NCBI RefSeq assembly: GCF_037975245.1
Contig: NC_092569.1
Coordinates: forward strand, 4,550,501-4,614,500
Length of the DNA: 64,000 nucleotides
Source of the DNA: Apostichopus japonicus
Lineage: Eukaryota > Echinodermata > Holothuroidea > Aspidochirotida > Stichopodidae
Direction of reading: 5' to 3'
Shown: positions 35,701 through 46,200 of the stretch, piece by piece
How positions within the stretch are numbered: position 1 is the stretch's first letter
Layout: each line of letters opens with the position of its first letter
Notes under the pieces: model-generated
Told to the model about the DNA's origin: nothing
What the model saw: only the letters and a program-made list of their open reading frames with translations
Database searches by the model: none
Translations under genes and position numbers: made by a program

Positions 35701-38700
35701 CGTGATGTTGCGTATCAAATCAAATTCATTAATTACCCCCTCAATTACATTCATTTGATGAAAAAACAAAGGACATGAAGGATGTCTTTAGTTTGGGTTA
35801 TTTACAATATTATTTTAAGAAATACTCTGGTTTGGCCAAAATTTCTGGCCAAATTTACCAAACTGGAAAAGTTATTACATTGGATAGCAAAGTACATCTA
35901 TCATTGGAAAAACCAATTCAGTCTGTGTCCTGACAACCACACGCCCTCATTTTACCAGCTTTCAATCTCGTAAATTATTTCATTCACAAGAACCAAAACT
36001 CATATTTTTCAAAATTTCATTCATTTGATGTTATTTAAAATGGTTCATTGTAGAATCATCTTTGATGTTACACAATGACAAAGTAGTAAAAATGAAAAAA
36101 ACAAGCTTTGGTTTAATGTAACAACTTAATTATGTATGTACATTGAAATGTAACCTTTGATAAATAAGTACTGTATATATATTCTGTGGGTACAGTAGCA
36201 CAAGAACCATTGACCGACCTGCAGGTACTCAGGTGTACTCTATCAAATGTATTCATGACAAATATAACTGACAAATCAACGTGACAAATCAAATCTAATT
36301 TATGTCTATTCAAAGAAAAAAAATAAGCAGAAGAAAATGATAAAAAGTTGCCTACCCTGTCTGTATTGAAGGGTAGGAATCCGCAACTTTCTTGTAGAAT
36401 GATACAAAATCCGAATGCAGCTTATAATACTGATGTATATATCTGTCTTTTTTTTTTTCCATGACAGATAAACGCGACAGATTCAGGTTCACTCTCACGA
36501 GGCCACATTCCACTAGGTGCCATCCAGGTCCGAAAATTACCGCAGGGTAACGGGGACCCGGGGATCCTATTGAAAGGGGACGACCTCGGCGTCAGCAAAG
36601 AACTGCTTCTCTTAACCTCCGAAGTAAACAATAACTGCAAAGCCGAAGGGATAGTCGGCGTGACAGGGTCCTTCGACGAGACCCTCGTAAGAATCCAGGA
36701 TTTCCTAGTCCAGTCAGGTCTCGAGACCGCCACAAAGACTCACGAGATTTTAAAGAGGAGATCCTCGGATTCGTCTCAAAAGACGGACAGATCGCCCGAG
36801 TCCGACGCGCCTGCCGATTCCCTCAGCTCGGAGAGCGATGCCCTCCTGGAGGACGACTACGAGCCTAATCTTCAAGACAAGCTAGCCGACTCGGACCTCT
36901 ACGCACTCCTCCCTCCAGATCTAGACTCCCCCAATTCGTTGCTGAGCCGATCGTTGGCCGACCTCACCGATCAGACCTTGTGTGAGTACCGGCGATGGGA
37001 TGATGTACTACCACCACACTGTGTGATATATATCTTACTATTATATATCTTACTATATGTGTGTATATCATATAATATACACACACACTCACACAGTCTG
37101 ACACAGACAGATATTACCACTTGGTTGAGGTGTTGGGCACTACACTAACATAGCATGTATGCCGATTATCATCAAATATATATATAACAGCAACGCAGGC
37201 TGGCAGATTCCATCCTACCAATCTGACTACCGACTTTGTGCTCATCTACTTTGCAGCTATGCCATTTAAAATGCACATACTGAACTTGCACCACACTAAC
37301 ATGCCATTTTCATCGCATGTCGTCTACACAGGTTGTCTGCCCGGGTTGGTAATGTACCTCCTGCAGTGTGTAAAGCATTATTAACATCATGTTAGAGACA
37401 GCACTGGAGTCTCGTAAAATCTCCCCCATCATCACCATCATCGACAGGTTTTGGAAAGAAAGGTTCGTCCGTTTTTATCTTCAGAGCAGGAATCTTCCCG
37501 CTTTTGTCTGTTTCTGTGTTTCACTGTGTAAAAGTATGGTTGCTATAGTGATAAGTGTGTTTGTGTTTTATGTGTGGAACAGAGTCTTATGTACCCCGCT
37601 TTGTTTCAAACCTAGCTTCTGTCCTACAAACCATCCTCCCTACTTCCTTCCCACACCCCTTCCAGCAGCAAAGAAGAGAATACAAAATAATAAGAAAGGA
37701 GATAAGGTAAATATATATATTTTTATTCTCCATCTGTTCCATCCTGCATATGTCTGCATATTTGCCTCCGCTCCTCGCTTACCTGTCTCCCCACAACCTT
37801 ATCACTCTCGTTCTACAGTGTCTTGAATGAACTGGTAGCCTTTTAACACTGTGCGCCCTCCATGACCAGACCGCACCGGTCAATGCCCTGACTCTGTTAC
37901 ATGTACATTACAATTACTCCTCCATATGAAAATCAAGATGGTATGGGTTAAAATGTGTAGTCACAGTAACAATATTTCACATATTGTAGTAGAGATGAAA
38001 ACATGGAAAAATTAGGGAAAAAAAAGCAGCCTTTATTGATCAATCACGGCAACAAAATTACTGCAGCCCCAAAAAACAAAATGTAGAGAATATGAATATT
38101 ATATCATTATAAAATAAAATATTAAGGCAACAATGATATAATTTAGATTGGACATTTTTAAGTTATTGCTGCTCGGATGTTACGTTTGCAGTTGCACAGT
38201 ACAATACAGAATGGCCGGGAAAGGGATGGTGGAGGAGGGCGGGGTGGGGGGGGGGGTTTGTGAAGGATTTCGTGATTAAGGTGTAACATTGATAGGACGT
38301 GTGGTAGATATCGTGACAGAAATTTCTATGCCAGTTGATTTTGAGATTTCAGTGCATCAATAAAAGTAGAAAACTTGGTAGAAGTGGAATTGCCAGGGAA
38401 GTTATATGATTTGTCAATATTGAAATTGTGATTGTAGCTTCATGCTTGGTGCCTGGTCAGTGTAATATACAAGAAGAAAAATAGTTGTTGTACAGCAAGT
38501 AAAGACCAGTATCGTAAATTGGCTATAATCATCATTTCCTTTAGTGACTTCTCATCATCGGAATAGATCAAACAGATCGTTGAATCGTAAAGAGTGACGT
38601 GTGAAACTCTCTCACCGGCACTGATTTTGTTGTGTCCATCTCCGTTCCTTGCGTATATGTAATGGCTTAAGTGGTTTTGATCGGTAACAGACTACAACTT

Positions 38701-39941
38701 TTAAAACGGTATGGTGGTTTCTTTACTGAACATTTCATGTTTGGAGCAGATCCTGTCCAAGATTCGGTCAGTTTTGCAAAAATTGCTTCATGCTTACAAT
38801 AGGTAGGGATAATTTTCTCTGAGTTACAGTATATATATATATATTATTGAAATCCTAGTGAGTTGGAAAATCAAGAACAGTCAAAAACTTCCAGCCTCCA
38901 CCAAGATTCGAACCCGGCCTCTTGCTTTATATGCAGACACCTTAACCACTAGGCTATGACACTGATTGTATGTCCAGAGGTTCGAACCGGTTAGGAAGGT
39001 CATAATTCCACTGTGGGCGTTTGTCACCTGTATCGAACAATACTAGTTCTGTTTTTGGTGACATATTTTGCCTTACTCTAAAGATCAAACATGATGCTAA
39101 CCAACTCCAAATCATTTGTGATTCCTAAAGCCGGATTTTGAAAGAGATACTTTGAACAGATATATATCAAGACCTATAGAGAAAAAAAAAAAAACAAATC
39201 TATGAACATAAGAGTGCCTTTTGAGGAAAAGATAATGCCTAGCAATTTAAGGAAAAACCTGGTTGCTCAATCATAATGACCAGCCACACATGCCACTGAA
39301 CACTTAATTTGCATGTTATTTGCATAATAAAAGTTACATACACTACCACAGTTGTACGTTTTTTCCAGAAACATGTTAGTGTACAAACATAACTGCATCC
39401 AGTAAGCTCATGTAAATGTCTATTACCAAAAGTCTTGTACTGTAATAGATTGATCTTTCAAACTATTCCTCGATACCCCTCAATGTTATAACTCCAAACT
39501 AGCTTATTGATGTGTGTTGCATTGGACTTGAACTGCAGTATTACTGTTGCATTTCTCTATCCTTCTAAATTTTGGTCTTGTTGTTGTACATATAAACGTT
39601 TTACCTCATCCCTTGTGTTTTAGCTTATTATTTTGATTGTTGTTGTTAGTGTTGTTGTGTGTCTCATTTGGCTTTAACTGTGATTGCTGCAGTATTGTTA
39701 TCCTTTCATCTCTTGTTGTTAATGATGTTATTGTTTTGTGTCTCATTTGGCTTGATTTCGGATTGTTGAAGAATGCTATCTTTTCATCTCCTGTTGTTGT
39801 TGTTGTTGTGTGTCTCATTGGCTTAATCTGTGATTGCTGTAGTATGTTATCTTTTCATCTCTTGTTGTTGTTGTTGTTGTTGTTGTTGTGTGTCTCATTG
39901 GCTTAATCTGTGATTGCTGTAGTATGCTATCTTTTCATCTC

Positions 39942-39978
<37 letters not shown>

Positions 39979-40031
39979 GTGTCTCATTTGGCTTGATCTG
40001 TGATTGCTGCAGTATGCTATCCTTTCATCTC

Positions 40032-40066
<35 letters not shown>

Positions 40067-40199
40067 GAATGTCTCATTTGGCTTGATCTGTGATTGCTGT
40101 AGTATGCTATCTTTTCATCTCTTGTTGTTGTTGTTGTTGTTGTTGTGTGTCTCATTTGGCTTGATCTGTGATTGCTGCAGTATGCTATCCTTTCATCTC

Positions 40200-40231
<32 letters not shown>

Positions 40232-43200
40232 GAATGTCTCATTTGGCTTGATCTGTGATTGCTGTAGTATGCTATCTTTTCATCTCTTGTTGTTGTTGTT
40301 GTTGTTGTTGAATGTCTCATTTGGCTTGATCTGTGATTGCTGTAGTATGCTATCTTTTCATCTCTTGTTGTTATTATTGTTGTTGTTGTGTGTCTCATTG
40401 GCTTGCTTCAGTGATTGCTTCAGTATGCTATCCTTTCATGTGTTGTTTTTGTTGTTGTTACTATTGTTGTTCTAATTTTATAGATCTTCTTTATTTTTAT
40501 TGTTTGCTGCATGCTCTCTTCCTGCTTCTATCACATACATCTTTGTGATGCATCCTGCACTACCAGTATTACCCCATTTGCATTATTTACGGTTTCGATT
40601 TATTTATATTTGAATTGATATATATATGAATGAGGATTGTAGTGGCATGTTCTATACTATTATGAATATTTATCTTAATCTCAACTTAATAATATTGGAC
40701 AAATCACACAGTTATTTCAAGAATTCTTACTTTAAAGAAAGAGAAATGATTCCCTTGACCCTCTTCCTCATTTGGAACAACTGTTATGTGAAAAATTATA
40801 TGAAATTGTCCTCGAATTAGACTCCGTATACTGTGTTTGTATGAACTATGGATAGACATGTTATTTATATCACAATATGCAGTAGCTTGATGGAAGGCCA
40901 GAAGGCAAAATAACTTGCAAGGCATGGCAATAAAGGAGGAAGACTAGAGAATTTTCTCCCTCCAATCCTCCTCCCAATCCCCTTCTTCTGCCCTTCCCAT
41001 GCCCACCCCTCCCCCTCCTCCCCTCATTCCTCCTCCTCCCCTCTCCTCCCTTAGAAAGAAAATGTGCAATTTTTAGGTAGCACGGTGCGGTGATTATGGT
41101 GTACTTAAAGACTTTGGACTAGAAGTTTGTTTACTTAATTGCACAAAGTGTTGTTATTCTAGTATTGCAGTGTGTTAACTGTATGTACATCTATATGTAT
41201 ACATAAGCCCCAAAAATTATGAGACGATCTGCACCTACCTAGTGTTTACAAAGTCGCATCATCTTTTAACTTCACTTGTTTAAAAAAATACGTTGAGAGA
41301 CTTGCTAGCACACTTTAAGTGAATCACGTGATGCAATTGCTTTGATAAAGTCATGAAATTCACCAAAGTGCACCATAATTAGGTTCCCAATTATATAGCA
41401 TATTTTGCAATAATTCTGTTAGTAATTGTTAAGCTATTATTGGTAATGGTACTGACAGATGTTCTTACTCTCCCTCCCCCCCACCTTAACATTCTCACCT
41501 TAACAACAGCCCCACCTTAGCATCCCCCCCCCCCCTTCCAGCTGAATAGTGAAGTTTCAAACAGTCAAAAGTTGTAGTTAGCAATGAAAAGACTTTGTAT
41601 TTTCCTTGGTAAAGATCATTTTTTGTTATAACCCTGCTGATACAAAGATCTCTGTAATCACTTCCTCCATCATATGATCATTTCCAAACAGATGAGGAGT
41701 ACGGACTTGAAACAAGAAGAAGAGACGAGAAAGATGGAGAAACAGAAGAAGATAAAGGTAAGTAGATGGTAAACTTTCATCTATTTGTGGAAAAGTGAAA
41801 CTTTATAATCATTTCCTGTTCTGTCATCCATTACTAATGAACGGGCATACTGTATGCATGCAGGCATTGTTTCTAATGGTAGGCCTTGTAACACTGAACA
41901 CCTTCCTTAGAATTTGCAGTGAGCTTTCAGGGCCGAAATAATGGAGGGAAATATTAAAGACAAGAAGAAGAAGAAATAACAAGAATGTTGGATGAAGAAG
42001 ACTTTGCAAACGTCTCTCCTTCCCCCTTTCCCCTCCTCTTATGCCTCTACTGTACCCTTTTTCTGGCCAATGCTTCTCTTTCTCTCTCCTATGTTACAAT
42101 TATTTCCACCCCCCCTTTCTTGCCCTCTCCCTACCTCTAAATTTCCTGGTCAGTCTGTTAGCTGAGCACCACTCTGCACTCACATTGTAGCAATGTGGCA
42201 GTACACTATATCACTGCTGATAAAACATTTACCTAGCTTTATAGAATAGTCGTGGTTATCGTCATGTTCCAAACCATGTTTCAAAATTAAAGCGGTCTAT
42301 AAATAGCACCCAGTCCTAAAGGAAAAGAGGTGACAGTTCTGTTTGTGTGTCGTAAGTAACAAACCGTGTTCGGTTTGCGACTTCCAGCTGAGTATAACTT
42401 GCTGCTCGTGAACATTCTACTGCCTCCTGGAACTAGTATTATTAATGTTTACAAACATCTATAACCAAGATCCCTTCCTGAAGTTCAATAAAAAGAAGAA
42501 AAAAAAAGGGGGACCTGTCAGTTTGTATGTGTGCTGTGGTTTAAGGGCATCTATTGAAGTGACTGATTGTCTTGGTGGTATCAAATTTTGCCAAAAGTTG
42601 GTTACGAAAGGGTCGAGATACACCAGTCCAAATTTTGGTCTCTTCAAAAAAGGTATATTCGAAGGAAATGTGTTAATAACTAGGTAGCTGGGAGATTGAG
42701 AGCTGCTGTAGAGTGAAGACAGGTATGTACTTGGTTGATTAAGACCTAAAGGAGGATAAAATGTTTTTGGAGCTTTGCTTGACATGGTTACAGTTCATAA
42801 ACAAATAAAAACAATGATGGTAACTACCATAGAAATGTCACTGTGTTGTTTACAGGAACATGAAATTCTCTCAAGGTTTGAAGAATCATGCAAGAAGATT
42901 TAACCTCAAACATTTTGGGGATAACATCGTCACTTTATTATTCGTCATTGTATTTTTTAAGTGCCCTGTTGTTCTTTGATGGCACGGATCAAGGAAGGGG
43001 TGGGGGTGGGGGGGGGGAAGGAATGGTCTCACCTCACCCACAAATTCAAAAGGATAATTTGTTAGATTTACTTCGCTCCTCGCTTACCTGACTCCTCAGA
43101 ACCTTAGCACCTCGTTCTACAGTGCCTAGAAAGTCCTGGTAATCTTTTAACACTGTGCGCCCTATATGACCGCCCTCTATGAAAGCGCCCTCTACAAACT

Positions 43201-46200
43201 TACATGTAGACCTAATTTGGAATCGAAATACCCCTCAGAATGCACCGTTTGATGCAAAATATTTTATAATTTCTTTTTCTGGGGAAGGATACTCCTAGAC
43301 CCACAAGGGGGTCAGCTTCAATGACCCCAGGGCCACACCCACTTTATTCTAAACTCTCGGATCCCACCTTGGCTCTGTGGGAAAAACGAAGCAAAACAAA
43401 AATGAATAAAGATGTAAAGAAACATGATGTTGACATTAGGCTTGAAATTTCCCCAAAAATTTAATTTTTTCTGCTGTCACCTTTTTTACCTTCTTTGATT
43501 TATATAGACAAACAAGAAGCAAAGGAAAAGAGGAAGGCCGCTGCCAAGGCCAAGAGGAGAAAACGAGATAAACGGATGGAATCAGACTCCAGCGTAGGAG
43601 AGAGCGACGACAGCAGGAAGAAACGACTAGCCCCAAACTTTTTTGTGGCGATACAGGTTTGCGATCCAGAGGTGAGTACTTCTTAAAGAAGGGACACATT
43701 ATCCATGTCATGGGTAACACCGATGTAATCACTACCAAGAGTGGTATTAAACAGCCAATTGTCGACGGTTGCGTAAACGATCAATTTTGTTCCTCGTGTG
43801 ACCCTCGTAGGGCGCCAACATTATAATTGTTAGGTAAGTGTCAAGGGAAGTGTCGAAAATGTCAGGATAGTGTTACGTGTCAAGGAAGTGTCAAGAAAGT
43901 GTTATGGACCCTGGTTCCACTATGGTTGATTGGATACAGGTGATGCCATGATATTAAGAAATGAAAGCTAACATCTGCGAGGTTATTTATCTTTGTCCGT
44001 GGTTGGGTATTGTAAACTAAGGTGGAATTTTCACTTAGAAGGGATCCACATTTCTGAAGTGGGATTTCCAAAATGGAAGACCAAATTCAAACTATGCTAA
44101 CCTGTCATCGGATTGACACCTAACCCGAAGTTGAACGTAAGAGACTTCCTTCCACATGTTCCCCCGTGCCAATATACAGGGTTACTAACATTCATAAACT
44201 GCCAATTTCAGCCAAATTAATATTGTTATAATTCCTTTGAAGCATTCCAACCTGAAACCAAATAGAAATTGGCATAAAACTCAAATCTATTTACAGTAGC
44301 ATTAAGGATGAATGTCTTAAACAAAATAATAAGTGTCTCAAAATTGGCATTTTCCTTTTATTGTTAAGCAATAGTTTACTAGTAAACTATTGTTTTATAT
44401 AGATTATTGTGTGGAAAGAGAAAAAGGAAGATATATTTGTGTCAATTGTATTAGAAAAAGATAAAGTAAAAGAAATAGTTAAAAAAAAATCCACCAAGTT
44501 ATTACTGAACACTAGTCTTTTACAGTACCAGCTTGACCAGATTCTCACACATTTTAAACAGTGCTTATGTCCATAATTATACAAAACCCAAAACAGTCTT
44601 ATGCGGTCTTAGTCTGTCATTTAATATTTTAGCCCAAACATAGTGCAGTTTAAAGAGTCCATGATTTTATTCTGCATTAACTCGGCATATATCTATATAA
44701 TGATGATACGTTATGAAAGGTTTACACATAATATCCCACAAAGGGAAACTGCCTGGTGTTTTATTTGTAATTGGTCTCTTCCTGTCCTTCATAATGTATT
44801 CTCGTCACGATACACAGGATTGTGAAGAGATCTTGCTAGCACAGTGATAGCATCAATGAATTAATTTATCCGGGATCGCATGGCAAAATGATGCATACCG
44901 GGGAATAATGCAGATTCCAAGTTTTGTGTAGCACTTTTGAAGGAGCTGTTATTATTTAATTATTCTCTAATAGAATATTGTGATTTCTATGTGCAAAAGC
45001 TTTCTAGATAGTACATCTTTGCACACTTGTAAAAGTAGCAATTTGCCCAAGTTTTGCATAGCATTTTAGCGATGGGGTGCCGGATAAATTATTATTCCCC
45101 GATTCAACTAGAGCCCTTCAAAACTGCTTATACGAAGTTTGGATACCCAATTATGTCCAAACTGAAGTGGAAAAAGTGTCATATGGACAGTTTCAGTTTC
45201 TGCTCACCTTTGAAGTATATATTTTAAGTTTACTGTCGTTGCACTGCAAACAGATATAGGAGACATCATGGTATCAGCACTGTCCACAGTGTGGTGTTGT
45301 TGTGTTTTCATCAGTAGTACTTTCATAAATATTAGATCTCGAGCAGAGGATCTGATCCGGATATGATCCGGATCTGATCCTCCCTTCCAAGATAAATTAG
45401 TGTGATAGCTATGGCACTCAGAATCTTACCCAAGATCTTACCCCCCCCCCCCACCCCCAAGAATCAGATCAGACTTGACAGCTGGAGCTCAAAATTGAGA
45501 GAGCTTGTTGGATCATCGTGATCCGAGATCCAAATGACATATGACGTAATGTCCTGTTTCTTGCTGTACGCTGCTTGTGTATTACTTGCTTAGTTACTTC
45601 ACCCACTCACTGTCTGAGGATCCAGTGTGACAGTAAAAGAAAATGGATCGGAGGATCACATGTGAAATCTTGCTCTTATGGAAGTAACACCTGTGGTGTG
45701 ACACCATCAGAATCATATGTTGCATTTGTCTACTTCCTCACTGTGTTTTCTTGCCTTTGGTACTTTAAATAAGAAAACCGATAAATATGTGATCTGTTTT
45801 CTTTCTCAGGTTTTACAGTCACTAAGGAATGTTCAACAAAGTGTCCTGGAAGGTGATGAAAAGTTGAAAGATGCAATGGTTCCCATAGCAACGTTACATC
45901 TCACAGTCATGGTAATGCACCTATCCTCCGAGGAGGAAATAATAAAGTAAGCATTCTTTCAGTCAAGCTTTTATTTTCAGAAAAACTTAGATTTTGGTCC
46001 AGATTGACTGATTATTGTTTTGAAAAAAAAAGAAAATAAAAAAGAATGAGTTTATCAAATGCCACATGTTTGTTTAATGATTTTAATAAATTATAAAAAT
46101 TGTTTTAAAGAGAGTTTAAGTTCCTTCTTTTTGGTGACTTTCCACAGAGCAAAAGCAGCCTTGAGGGACTGTCACGAAATCCTCGGCCCCAAATTCTGCA

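Larger units (their letters stand above)
26717..36467 (+). other. AKAP7-like intron 1 (9.75 kb)
   Basis: Mostly AT-rich with no conserved exon. Contains the second TTAA MITE, a repeat piece near 29.8 kb, a 38-bp inverted repeat at 31.2 kb, and three open segments with good acceptors that could be alternative exons (27764-27927, 32746-32842 and about 33265-33413). None is needed for the main reading frame. Confidence 0.55.

Noticed and set aside
37667-37707. Exon-like segment after CCTTCCAG encoding a Lys-rich peptide (AKKRIQNNKKGDK)
   Set aside because: It leaves phase 0 where the next exon needs phase 1, so it breaks the AKAP7-like frame.
37389-37826. 145-residue open frame in AKAP7-like intron 2
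   Set aside because: No family resemblance, and its hydrophobic/Cys content follows a pyrimidine-rich intron. Part of it is a dispersed repeat.
39895-40475. Long open frames on both strands (Leu/Cys-rich plus, Thr/Arg-rich minus)
   Set aside because: They come from triplet-periodic minisatellite units, not from a gene.
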